Source: Liolophura sinensis (lineage: Eukaryota > Mollusca > Polyplacophora > Chitonida > Chitonidae). Taken from it: a stretch of DNA of 64,000 bases. Positions 25,801 through 37,550 of the stretch are shown here, piece after piece (within the stretch, counting starts at the first letter, position 1; each line of letters begins with the position of its first letter). The notes below the pieces were generated by a model. It was not told the origin of the DNA. It searched no databases and saw only the letters and a list, made by a program, of their open reading frames with translations. The stretch is from positions 17,533,385 through 17,597,384 of the forward strand of contig NC_088295.1 of NCBI RefSeq assembly GCF_032854445.1, written 5' to 3'. A program made the position numbers and the translations under genes.

Positions 25801-26699
25801 CCTGTCACACTTCACCAATTTTTTCCATTGTCAAGGCATTCCCTGTAGTGTTTTTCGCCAAGCGGTATGTTCATGCATTGATTCTACTTTGGGGGTTCCT
25901 GAAAAGATGTCAGGATTTCAAAGCGACAGGAAAGTTAAAGCTGCTTGATTCTACAAGCTACCGCGTGTAAAGTTAATATTAACTTGCATATGTCTAGCAT
26001 GCTTCGCCAAGTTGGTTACGATCAATTTTGTATTCCACGGAACAGAGATTGAACGTGTTGCTTTTCATCATACAACCTGTTTCAACAGTGAATAATGCAT
26101 TTTCGTTCTTACTTTCCTTAATTTAAGTTGCATGAACCAATTGTTTACTTCATAAAGTTTCAGACTGTGTATTCTGAACAGAAATGGGTTTATATGCACT
26201 GTAGGTGGCTTTCGTATTTCTGGCATGTATGATGTGTATTTTCCAATGCTGTGAATGATATTGCTTTGAACCAGGCGGACTGGAACACGGCGGACTGTAC
26301 TGCAGGTCTAGCTTTACATACCTGTAGGTCAACCACGTCTATAAGCTTGCATTCACTGAAACCATCCATTCAAAGGCCCGGAGCTGAAAGACGTCAGCTA
26401 TCAGGCCTTTTATGCATTGTTACATTTATTGCCAGTTTATTTTCCTGAGGCGGAAAAGCCAGTCTAAGCCGAACATTTTGTATGTATGTGGATTGCCAGC
26501 CGATGTATTTATGATATGATGCCAGTCTGAATGATACATATTGAAGTATATGATTTATAATGTGTGTAAATTATGATGACACCCAGTAGCAGGCTGCGTT
26601 GATGTATATGGTGTCAGGGTATTTTAATGATAGGACCGAGTCAATAAAACTTTATTTGTCAAAAATGATGCACGATATCGGGATATGCGTGCTTTTGAT
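22800..26699. other. Intergenic, no gene recognised
   Basis: Several short open frames occur, none with recognisable domains, consistent splice partners or repeat structure. Composition is slightly less AT-rich around 23.4-25.1 kb. I find nothing I can assign. Confidence 0.5.
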
Positions 26700-27064
26700 T
26701 TCTGATTGTTGTTTTACGCCATATTCAAGAATATTTCAATAATATACTATGCCGGTCAGTTTAATGGGTGAAGGAAACCGAAGTATGTTGGGATTAACCA
26801 CCATCCTTTGTTAAGATACTGACGAAGGTTTTTTTATGTGTGATACACACACCATATTGGTGGAAGTCAAGTGGTGTTGTAACGAAGGTTACAGTGTACA
26901 AACGGCCCAACAAGGGTAGCCCACTGCTCATTGTCACCAAAGCTCCACAAACAGTGAGAATTTGGGAATCCACAAATTCCCTGCTAAAGGCTAGGTTTGA
27001 ACCTACTCCCCGTGTGTTCTATCAACTGAAAGGCCGGAACCTTCAGCCACTAGACCATGCATGA
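26700..27064 (-). mobile_element. SINE family B, full length, minus orientation
   Basis: The left part has the core shared with family A (TTTTACGCCATATTCAAG) and the right part a distinct reversed tRNA head. On the minus strand this gives TGGTCTAGTGGCTGAAGG (box A) and AGGTTCAAACCTAGC (box B, matching GGTTCAAACC exactly). The middle carries CACACACCATATTGGTGGAA, shared with the copy at 3878-4215. Confidence 0.8.
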
Positions 27065-27124
27065 CCTGTTTCTGGTTATATGCCGACATAAGATATCATT
27101 ATATACATACTGATGCATATATCG

Positions 27125-27360
27125 TGACCTCCGTCGCCGAGGTGGTTAGCGTGCCAGCGCAGCGCAATGACTATGGAGCTTCTTACCAGTGCGATCGTTG
27201 TGAATTCAAGTCTAGCTCATGCTGACTTGCCCACAGGTTGTACGTGGAAAGATCTGTCATCAACCTGCGGATGGTCATAGGTGTCCTCCCGCCATATAAT
27301 GCTGACCGCCGTCGTATAAGTGAAATATTCGGGGTAAAACACTAATGAAATAAATAAATA
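27125..27360 (+). mobile_element. SINE family A, full length
   Basis: The head CTCCGTCGCCGAGGTGGTTA (box A) and TGAATTCAAGTCTAGCTC (box B), the body with CAACCTGCGGATGGTCATAG, and the tail ACACTAATGAAATAAATAAA are all present. It follows the family B copy by only about 60 bases, in opposite orientation. Confidence 0.85.
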
Positions 27361-27624
27361 ATGATGTGTATATGTCAAGACACTTCTGATGGGGATCGTT
27401 TAACAAATCGTGATATCGTGATAGAATGACTGATGTAACCTTTACAAGTACATCGATGTACACACATGTATCAGAACTATCTGATATATGTGATATTACT
27501 CAAACCTGTAGTATATGCAAACGATCTTTTACATCAGTGTGTATTTACCTTTAAGCACAAGTGTACAAGTGTCGCAGGTAAAAGACCCCTTGACACCATC
27601 TGACAATGTTAAAGAATTTATTAT

Positions 27625-27830
27625 TCATTCGAATGCTTTTTATCGCTGTGGTCCAGACTTTTTCACGTATACGACAACGATTAGCTTTATGAATGGGGGA
27701 GACGGGAGGGTCCTTTGCCATATAGCCTACCATGCAGACAAACCTTCTGATTTAAAGCCTGAGCTGCACCAACAAGAGCTGGACATGAATCTGCGACCCT
27801 ATTAGCCAACAGACTGCGGCGCGAGTTTGT
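27625..27830 (-). mobile_element. Diverged SINE family A copy, minus orientation
   Basis: Recognisable pieces are CACGTATACGACAACGATTA, the AGAGCTGGACATGAATCTGC head segment and a closing TTAGCCAACAGACTGCGGCG. The tail end is degraded. Old copy. Confidence 0.55.
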
Positions 27831-29444
27831 TTTGTAGATTCGCTTTCTGTGTGAGACTAAGAATATTTGATAAAGGTTGGTTTACATTATTTCACATGAC
27901 ACATTCCAGGAGGGGATTTTACTTTTTCTTTGAACAATAATAGTGAGTGTTTGAATGCACATCGACACGTCGTATGCCTACGGGAAAAAACGCAATTCCA
28001 ACCCACACACTTTTATTTCACGCCAAATTAACTTGAAGAATCAGGCACTCTTGATAAATCTTGCTACAACAATAATTCGACAGCTCATTTGAAATGTGTT
28101 CATACAAAAATAATCTGCAAAGCCAAAGACAATCTTCAAAGCACATGTGAGAGCATGCATATAATTTGTGGTCGAGTGAGACAGTGTTTTCCTTATTACA
28201 CACAGGAGGACTGAGGATTATTGAGAAGGTCTTATCTTTCCTTTCAGGTCATACGAAATGTAGGCCATACATAGTGTAAATCAAGAGGTACATGTACGAA
28301 TCGTTCTAACAGACAGATGGACAGAACATCATGACCTTGTCCAACATGACCTGTCATACATCTACAAAATGGGCAAAAAGTCCTTTGCATGCTGTATATA
28401 ACAGACGTATCCCTTACCAATGCACTCACTCATTTTCCACACGAATTAAGAGTCACGAAGAAGCTACAGCACTCGTTTAAGATTTTAGTCATTCGCATTC
28501 GATATATAATACGAAGCTAAGGAGAAACAAGATCTTTTCTCGTTTAGTAACGCTATTTTCTAAATGGTTACCTATCAAGCATATATATACAGGTATACAT
28601 ATATGTGCTTAAAATATACACCAAAGGTACAAAACATAATATCGTTGAACTTTGAGCATATGTTCAATTTCACTGCCTTAAGGAAGATGGAAAAAGTGTG
28701 TTTTGAGAAAAACACCCACAACAGGGTTATAAAATATCCACACGCATGACACTTCAAAATATGACGACAATATATATATAAAAAAATTCACAAATGGTTT
28801 GCAAAGGTGCTGATTTGAAACCTATGCAGTGGGGGTTATACTATTTGTATGTACCAGAGAGTTACACATTGATTAGGGTTTGCTTGGTGCAAATTTTCCC
28901 TCTTCACCAGTCTTAACTTGATTGCACGTGAAGGATCAGATGCTATTTAACAAGATATATTTTATCAGGGTTTTTTTTTTATTTACTGCGTGCAAATCCA
29001 AATGATAAGACGAATCATTGTAACGTCGCTTCACCAAATCTGGTCTTTTTAGACTTGTCAGTGAGGATAACTGTTTGTCTGTATCATGCAGTGAATTTCT
29101 TATTGGCAGCAGAGACTAATTTCGGTACTTCTAAAGATCTAAATTGCTACAACGCTCAATATTCTAGCGTCTATCTGCTGAACACATCTGAGCAAGTCTG
29201 GCAGATCACCGTTCATGTCTTTTCCTTACGCTGATGTCAGCAGAACTACATCATTCAGCTGTGTTCCACGCATAAATTCTCACCACTGTACATGGTTTAT
29301 CCCAGTATGGAATATTCCAGCTACCTCTATCTCACCCATATTCCGCCGCGTAACCATGAACACTTGACACGTGGTGTTCCTAAGGGACAATCAGGATTTT
29401 TCTTGGATGGAACAGGGTTGCGACCGTTGACTTATTGTCCAATC
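27831..29444. other. Intergenic, 3' side of the GPCR gene, no gene seen
   Basis: AT-rich sequence without a supported coding frame. It includes a short TATATATATA run near 28770 and a T9 run near 28970. Part of the right end may be the 3' UTR of the minus-strand GPCR; I could not place its polyadenylation signal with confidence. Confidence 0.4.
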
Positions 29445-30449
29445 TCAGGCCTCTTGCTCCACATCGTTCGACTTGAGTGGCATTGCGGCAGGTTCCGGTT
29501 CAGTCTCGATGTCCACAATTTCCGGTTGTCCACGGCAAGGCAAACAGAAGATTCTCCTGTAGCAAGGAACAACGGTCAAACACAAGGTGGGCGCTAGGAC
29601 GAAGTCAGACTGCGCAATAGTCACCAAAACATTGTAGATGATGCGGATGTGAGACCAGGGCATAAAATCCAGCCAGGACGTCGCTTGGACGTAGTCAAAG
29701 AGAATGAGAGCCAAACGGCTGACGACGAAGACGTTAATGATGATGAATAGGACCATGCCCTCACAGTTCTCTCGCTCGCGGATGAAGATGTTGATGTTCT
29801 TGGAACGACGTACGTACAAGAAGGCCCAGACGATTAGCAAGATGACGGAGAGCATGGCCGGCAGCCAATACAGGAAGATGGAGCCCAAGGCAACGCCAAC
29901 AGACACGTTCGTCAATTGGCAGTATTTATGGCCATTGATAGTGTTGAGCTTGGATGCGCCGATATAAGGCGTGGCCAGAACCAGGAAGAGGATCCAGACG
30001 GCAGTCGCTAAGACGACTGGGTAGACGATACGTAGCCAAGCCCTAGATTTAAACAGGGTTAGATACCGACGGCTGAAGAAAGCGACAACGCAGGCGATGG
30101 GCATGTGATAGAGACGGACCAGGAGAACAGCTTGCAGTACAAAGTAGTGATATCGACACCAAAAGTCCGGAAACACCCATGTGCCTCTACTCATAAAAAT
30201 TATTTCCAAGATAAAGGTGAGCACCGTGACAAAGTTGGCGACAGCCCAACTGGCGATGAAGATGTAGAAAGGAACTCGGAGAAGCCTCTGACAGTAAGTG
30301 GCAATGACTAACAAAATGCTGGCGATGGCGCCCAGAACCACGATGATGATGTTGATAATCCCGGATATTTGCCCTCCGACGCTATCATCGGACGGGAAGA
30401 CCGTGCCGTTTGAAACGTTGTAGGACATTGTAGTTAACAAACTGAACAA
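29445..30449 (-). CDS. Intronless orphan seven-transmembrane receptor (GPCR)
   Basis: A single uninterrupted 334-codon frame encodes a seven-helix protein. Helices lie at about residues 30-52, 60-85, 99-124, 141-162, 182-212, 231-252 and 265-292. N-glycosylation sequons occur at N11 (NVS) and N14 (NGT) in the short outer N-terminus. C98 and C177 are placed for the usual helix 3 to loop 2 disulfide. The inner end of helix 3 reads SRRY (126-129), in the place of the class A DRY. The class A aspartate of helix 2 is not seen, and the NPxxY of helix 7 is replaced by APTLC (286-290). Cysteines at 302 and 305 could be palmitoylated. It is a rhodopsin-like orphan of a divergent, probably lineage-expanded group; I cannot name a ligand. 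Met8 is an alternative start. Base composition is markedly more GC-rich than its flanks, as expected for coding DNA. Confidence 0.85.
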   Translation of the reverse strand: MFSLLTTMSYNVSNGTVFPSDDSVGGQISGIINIIIVVLGAIASILLVIATYCQRLLRVPFYIFIASWAVANFVTVLTFILEIIFMSRGTWVFPDFWCRYHYFVLQAVLLVRLYHMPIACVVAFFSRRYLTLFKSRAWLRIVYPVVLATAVWILFLVLATPYIGASKLNTINGHKYCQLTNVSVGVALGSIFLYWLPAMLSVILLIVWAFLYVRRSKNINIFIRERENCEGMVLFIIINVFVVSRLALILFDYVQATSWLDFMPWSHIRIIYNVLVTIAQSDFVLAPTLCLTVVPCYRRIFCLPCRGQPEIVDIETEPEPAAMPLKSNDVEQEA

Positions 30450-31007
30450 TGGAATATGTTCTTATTCTCCTCAGAGTTTCTTGCGCAAGTCTGTGTGAAT
30501 CTGACTTGTAAGGGTCTCTGACAGCTTTACTTCTCTGCAGCACGTTTCACGTGGTATCCTATAAAATAAACCAAAGTAATTACCACTCAGCTATAGCCAT
30601 GATATTAATTCACTCGGTGCTCCAAACAGATATGATGTCATTAAGAAACGGTTCAACATATCACTGCAAATCTCAAAAATGGCGTTAGTTAACGAAGACG
30701 CAGACAATTAGTTCGTAGCAATAGGATAGGCTATTGTCATTCACGAAAACCTCTCAAAGTGAAAAATTTTAAATCTGAAAAGGTCATTATTACAACAGAG
30801 TGACGTCTTGGTGAAGAAACACGCCGCTGCTTTACGGGAAAACAGGGCTACTTAATCTCTGGCCATCCAGTAGAAAATGTCATTTTTTGCAAATAGGTTA
30901 CACTCAAACTCATTAGAAGACTGATCCAGTCTTGTTTAATTAGTTTTCTATATTCTATATACCACCTCAAGTTAATATTCGCAGACTGGCCCTACTGTGC
31001 CGTAAAG

Positions 31008-31111
31008 CGACAACGTCACGTCACCGACTACTCTGGTTCCCTTGAATGTGATAAACGCCATTTAACGTCAGGGTGAGGGAACCAGCCAAGTCAACGACAA
31101 CGTCACGTCAC
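31008..31111. promoter_or_regulatory. Paired 17-bp CRE-like repeats flanking a palindrome, upstream of the GPCR
   Basis: The 17-mer CGACAACGTCACGTCAC occurs exactly twice, at 31008-31024 and 31095-31111. Each copy contains ACGTCA, the half-site of cAMP-response elements. Between them is a perfect 10-bp inverted repeat, CTGGTTCCCT (31033-31042) and AGGGAACCAG (31076-31085). The group lies about 560-660 bases upstream of the GPCR start codon. Regulatory function is inference. Confidence 0.4.
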
Positions 31112-31225
31112 AAAGCTAGGTCACTCCCATGCCCTATTTCAGTGTTCCCTATTTCAGTGTTGTTTCATGAGTCCATGAAATAAGGTCATTTATACGTCAA
31201 ATAAAATGTTGTAAGACTTATTCCA

Positions 31226-31240
31226 AATGATCCCATCGAG

Positions 31241-31308
<68 letters not shown>
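31226..31308. repeat. (TA)n microsatellite
   Basis: An uninterrupted run of about 35 TA dinucleotides in the gene-poor region upstream of the GPCR. Confidence 0.95.
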
Positions 31309-31309
<1 letters not shown>

Positions 31310-34300
31310 TGTAGCCAATTTTGATAGTAGCATTTGGCGACGCGTCTTCTTGACGTGTTTCTCGTTGTGTTTTTTTGCACTGCTTAGCACTGTTGCTTAA
31401 TTTCCATGTATATTTGGTGTTTTCATGCGTGACTATGTTTCACGTCGCACGTCTATGTGTATCCCTGAGCCTTTGTGCAAACTGTTTATGTTTAGATATT
31501 GTTGTGTGAGTGTGTGAATGTTGGTGTGTGAACCCCGTGGCAGATGCCTACAGCCTCATCTGGGATGCCTCAGTATGGCAACGGAGGCCAACACACGTGC
31601 CTGCTACCTGTCAGCACTTACTCTAACAGACACGGACTCTACAGAAATGGTCCCTTGACGCATTCCACAAAGTATCTATTGGGATGCCTAGAACGGGAAA
31701 ATAGAAAGTCTTAAAATAGGCCTAAGAGGGTCTGTTGCAGGCTCTATGCAGATACCCAAGGTGAAGATGCAGGCACTTAGCTACAGTAAATATATTAACG
31801 TGTCTGTTCAGTGCATCTAACATGTTTTACTGCCACAGATATGCTGCAGAAAATCGGGAAAAGTTCAGTACCGTACTTTGTTCCTTCAAACCCAAAAGTA
31901 TAAAAAGTGCCCTAGCTGTACCCACATATAGAGCTAGGTAGTACCGTATATATAATACCAGAAACCTCAAACTATCTGTATGTAAAGATTACTTTGTTCA
32001 TCCTTACACTATAATTAATATTGTAAATAATGAAAGATCTAGCTGTGTTCACGGCAGAATGGGGTGAATGTAAGGCGTGTTATTGTATCTGGGTATGAGA
32101 TCATTCTTTCATTTACTATGTTAAGGTTGAGTAACCATCACTAAGTGTTATGACTGCATGAGCGATATGCAGTGGTCTATAGGGTGCTGGCCTGTACACT
32201 CAAACCAGACAGAAGCCCGCATGTTTTGGATATTATTGTCTATTATCTCTTATATAAAAATGGAATGGAAAAGAAGTCTTTGCTAAACTTTAAATTTAAA
32301 ATTCTTTTCTTTCTTTCAAGGCAATCCAATACCCAGCAAGTGAGAGGTATATTTTCCTATTTTGTACCGCCAAAAAGCTTAGCCTCCATTGCAGCCGAAA
32401 ACTTAACAAAGCCTTTTATTGTACCAATCATGCAAACATGACAACCATACTCAGAGATTTGTGTGCGTCATTATATGACAATGTTTGGCTGGGTATAAAC
32501 ATACGCAGGCCAAAACCACATCGCTGACACATCGACTTTACATACTAAACACATTATAGCTTCATACACTCACAACATTAACATGTTGCCAGTTTTTCTA
32601 TTAAAAATATCGTTTTATTATTTATGGTTCAGAATATATCGCTCCCGTTTTCTGTATTGAAGCAGTTTGTTTGCTTTCAATATTTTTTCTAAACCAACTT
32701 ACTGTGAGTTAAACACCCTGGATTTTGTTTTTGAGGCAAGTTGTGAGCACACCTAGGATTTTGCCAGTCGCCGTTACTAAAGGCTGTATGCAAAATAGCT
32801 GCAACACCTGACGTGCTTTATGAGGCTCCAGCGGCACAGCCTTCATCATTATTAAACCGTGTATTGTCCGTAAAATAAGGCGACATAAATATAATAGGCA
32901 CGGGTGGCTTCTGCGCTGGTGAATTATTCTCTGCCTTGATGCGCATCTCTGCCGATCAATTTGACCTGTTATGCGAGCTTAATGTCCGCACGTATGTTAA
33001 CTGCAGCTTCTGGACTACTGAATTGATTCGGATGACAACATAAACTTTCCCGTGAATATCTGTTTAGCGTTAAACTTCACACCGCTGTATGGAGGGGCGT
33101 ACGTAGCAGATGGTCCCCGCCAATGAGTCATTCCCACTGACATATATACATGTGAACAGCTCTTTCTTTCTCCTCATCTGACTGCTTCTAAACGGACGCT
33201 TCCTCTTTTCAATAGAAAGACAATTTTCTATAGGACATCCACTTAGCGCTCTCACCCACAAAACAAAATCCAACTCTAAAGCTTGAACAAGTTGACCTTG
33301 ATTCACCTTTTCTCCATTTATTATTTGTTTTGTAGACGTCAGTCGAAAGGGAAGGAAATAACAGAACAAATAGCCATTGATGTATATGAAGGTCTGGTGC
33401 ATGGTTCTGGATAAATACATGATATTACGTAAAGAGCTATACGAGTATAAGCAGTCGTGTATTCCCTGGAGGGATATTACAGAAAGAAACTTTTCCATTA
33501 ACCTGCGCATGCACAATTACACCTATACACAGCAGAAAACTTCATGTTATGGCATGCACGATGACATAAACCGGACGAAGGCACAAATATCATAGTCTGT
33601 TTTGTACGTGTACATATATACATGTACATCTGATACAATGTCATGTTTAGAATTTTACAACCAATCACGAAAAATCTGTCGCGAAAAACAAATGCAAAGA
33701 GTAAATGTCTCTACAAGTTGAACACGTATATAACTAAAATATATCCTGCCGCTGAAAAAGAGGTCAGGTTATTAACTCGTGCATACATACCGTTTTCTTT
33801 ACTAAAGAATAATAGCTTCCCTCTCGCATACAATTTGCTTTTCGTCTGAGCTTGCACATTGTTCAACATTTACCAATAACAGTGAACTGATGCAGGGATT
33901 ACAATAAAATAAGACAGGATGTGACAACAACAAAAAAATGAATCTACAAACATGGTTATGGTCGAAGTGCTCCCAGCTACAAGAAGTGTGAGAACTGGGA
34001 CACCTACCTGATGATTCGCACGAATCTAAGGTGCTATATGCATATATCTGCAGTCAGTGTGTACCCTACCCTATCCTACACTCATCACCACTTTTACTTT
34101 CTCACTTCCACATTTAAATCAATTACTGCAACAAATATCCTTGCATCTATATCCATAGAATTTACATCGTTTATGACAAGTAAAACTGAAAATTCTATAT
34201 ATATATGCGTTAGATACTTTACCTGGTTACGGGCTGTATCCTCAGCTTTTCCAGACGGTACACTGCAGCTTAGCGCCAGGGCATGTCATTCCCAGCGTAC

Positions 34301-36159
34301 ACTATACCGACCTCATCCCGGGCTACCGGCTCACCTTCAACCAATCAGGCAAGCGGAGAGACCAGGGCTGGGCGGGTTTCCAGCTCGCTGCACCCATCAT
34401 ATTCTGACCCGCTTGCAAGTGACACTCCAGCAATTTCGCATCTTCGTGTTCTCTATAGAAATACGTTATCAACCCGCGATTTATATATTAAAAACAGGTC
34501 TGTGCTTCTCATTGTATACGAAATACTATAGAATATGCACACTTCAAGTCAGCGCACCGAAATTTTATTTTTGTCCACCCAGGCTTTACGCAGAATGATT
34601 TCAATGTGTCGTTCTGCCCACGCATATTACACAGTTCAAGTGGCTTTCATTAAATCTGTTATGTTTGATTAATGTGTAGAACCGCGACTTTTTTTTAAGT
34701 CTTCATTTGAAAGGTTGGTTGTATGTGAAACTTCGTCCTTGTTTATATACAGTTGCTCCAGGGGCAGCAGTATTTGTAGAGATACTATAAAGTCTGCAAG
34801 GGTATTTTACAAACGCGATAAATTTTGTCAAGATTTTTGTTCTTTATTTTGGCACTCCAAAGTGTGCCTGTCATCTACATGAAGTGACAGCGTGGGTGCA
34901 TTATAATAGGCCATATAAGTGGGACACTTAGCGTCATGACGCCATACCCCGGGGACCATACTATATAACCTTATACGATCACAGATAAAAAAATCTTTTA
35001 ACAAGGGATGCGTCAGTTTGTTAGCATATTACGAATTGATAGGGAAAAAAAGACATGACAAACGTGCAGAATTCTGTTCATTCACACCATATTTTGTACA
35101 TGCAGGCAGACTGGATACATACAGAGGTAGGCTCACATCGCTCAAAATACACTCGGAGACAGAGTGTGTACTAGTATATGAGTTTGAAATATTAATTATT
35201 CCAACATATAGACTCAGATTTGATTTTCAGCATTTCATCCCAATATAAGATAAAGATGTTACGCTAATATAAGACAAAGCTGTTACACGAAAAAGGCGTA
35301 TGGTCATGTCGTAGAACATAATCATATAGAGTTTTACGGTATGCAGACTTTATATATCGCTAAACCTATATTCATACCCTTAGAATGAATTATATCGATA
35401 TATATTATATCATACATATCGATAAACTACAAGCAGATAATGTCAGATATTTAGAGACAGTCATACTATCGTACAATCGGAATCGTCACATATATACAAA
35501 CAATGTGGGAAACAGGAGCGGGATAACAACGGCCATAAATGTGGTATACAAAGATGAAGATGACAGAAAGGGTAGTTCTGAGGCTCTCACTGATACCTTT
35601 GAATGGAAGAATGATCATGTCTTATCGCCATACTGGCAGATACCTTTGACCACTATAGTTGCATAATACATGGTGGCATGGGTGCACATGCATGTGGCAG
35701 GCAAAAAAGAGAAATCATGCTTAACAAAATATAATGGCCGGGTTAATCGGCTCTCAGGCATCGTAACATACCATGCAATTACCAGATGTGTATATATGAA
35801 AGAGGGTCTCTGGATTAAAGCAGTACCGGTATATCGACCCAGCCGATACATCTAAATGCTAGCTGGTCCAGTTACAGATAAAAATGAGTTTCTACACAAG
35901 GATTTAACTCAATTTATCATACTTACATTACAAATCTATATACACACTATGAATTCAATATGATAAAAGGACACCACAGCATTCAGTTACGACTGCAACA
36001 TTTATCTGCCCCAGTTATATGTTCTGTGGAGTTAAGCATGACCTTATCTTTGGCATCTTGGCATATTTCTTACTCCAAAGTGCCATTAACCCTTTTATTA
36101 GAAATATCCTCATGATCAATATATATGGTACGGCTTGGGTCGGGTCATACCAAAGATTT

Positions 36160-36420
36160 TAAAAATTATAGTTATGGCTGCCTCGCTTGGCGCTCAGCAC
36201 TAGCTGAGAGATTAGAGCAAGAAAATAGGAGTGGTTGACTCAGTGTCAGTATAATGTGAGGGGTTGGGGTGTCAAGTCGGGTGTCTTCGGTGGGATAGTT
36301 CAGTGGAAGCGCCCTGTCACAAGGAAACACAGTGCCAGTGTATGTAAACACATCGAATGACTCCTTGTCGTCATATACATGAATGAAACATTGTTAAGTA
36401 CGTCGTAAAACCCAAAGCAT
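36160..36420 (+). mobile_element. SINE family C
   Basis: Characteristic segments are GGCTGCCTCGCTTGGCGCTC, GTTGACTCAGTGTCAGTATA and GTGTCTTCGGTGGGATAGTT, and the 3' end is ATGAATGAAACATTGTTAAG followed by CGTCGTAAAACCC. The ending resembles the right end of the copy at 45108-45410, and the same kind of tail is widespread in molluscan SINEs as I remember them. Confidence 0.6.
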
Positions 36421-36657
36421 ACATATATACATTCTAGAAACGGTATGTAATCTCCTGTGGGTTTACGATATTAGTCCTACACCTTTACCTTCAATCTTAA
36501 ACACAATCTCCCAAGGAAGTTTAAATATAAATTTTGAGGGGAATCCGGTACGCTATATATCTTCCGGAGGTTTATATATTATATTATATTTTCCTGTTAA
36601 ACGATTTATGAAAGAATATTTTAAACAAACATGACCAGTTATACTCAGATTTACCTG

Positions 36658-36660
<3 letters not shown>

Positions 36661-36728
<68 letters not shown>
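36661..36728. repeat. (TA)n microsatellite
   Basis: A run of about 34 TA dinucleotides, similar in length to the one at 31226-31308. Confidence 0.95.
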
Positions 36729-36730
<2 letters not shown>

Positions 36731-37284
36731 AAAGAAAAGGCCCAGGAATAAACAACCATGAACCTTGACAACTCCAAAAATAAGCAAGCGTCCTCACTGG
36801 TCAAGAGCTAGGCAACTTGCAATACAGGTCGTTAAATCGCTGGACCAGCGCAAGCTATAGAGATCAGTGTATATGGGCGTTGATGGTATATAGTGTCAAA
36901 CGATTCACAAGGGCTCATTTATATGCGCATGACCGTGCTACCAAAGATGTAAACCCATGTAGCAAGCTGTATGTGAAGCAGTGTCTTCTTCTTTCCTGAT
37001 GTTGAGGTGCAATGGGGTATTGTGTATATGTAAAACTAGAATGTTTAGGAAGAAACTAAACATCAAGATAGTGTTATAATCATCAGTACAATGGAAAAAC
37101 GAAGAGAGCAATAGGAACATAATACATTATTTATGAATCGGATAAAATGCTGATGCCAGGTTCGATTTAATCACTATATCGTTTTTTAAGTTCATCGATA
37201 ACTCTTTAACCTTAATGCCAATGTTATTTGGAGGAAAATCTTCGTACATAGTAGGCCCTGTATACAGTGAACGCTGAATTAAAA

Positions 37285-37550
37285 GAAGTTAGAGTTTGGG
37301 TGAAAGCTGCTCCTAACTTACAAACTGGTACAGTTTAGACACAGGTTGCTTTCGACCTATATACATGTACATACAGTAGGCTGGTATAGTTTGGGAAGAA
37401 AGTTGCCTCTGACTTGCAAGCAGGTGGGAGTTTGTATGAAAGTTCCTATTGACTTACAAGATAGCATAGTTTTAGAAGATAGTTGCTCATGACTTACAAG
37501 CAGGTAGAGGTGAGTGAAAATTGCCGCTGACATTTACATTTAGTGTTGAT
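37285..37550. repeat. Degenerate ~56-bp tandem repeat
   Basis: Four or five decayed copies share TAGTTT(G/A)G.A.AAAGTTGC, CTTACAAG and CAGGTA-like phrases with spacing of about 56-58 bases. Non-coding. Confidence 0.55.

Larger units (their letters stand above)
30450..36100. other. Gene-poor region
   Basis: Apart from the CRE-like cluster and the TA run, I find only isolated short frames. The longest (33070-33516 minus, 148 codons; 34011-34598 plus, 195 codons) have no recognisable domain. A GC-richer, protein-like island at 34210-34407 is discussed as a finding. Confidence 0.45.

Noticed and set aside
29704-29967. Plus-strand frames opposite the GPCR
   Set aside because: Antisense shadows of the clean 334-codon minus-strand receptor frame.
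33070-33516. 148-codon minus-strand frame
   Set aside because: No domain, signal peptide, repeat or splice partner; amino acid use looks random. Kept as unassigned.
34011-34598. 195-codon plus-strand frame
   Set aside because: Unconvincing composition, and its middle overlaps a more protein-like island in another frame (34210-34407).
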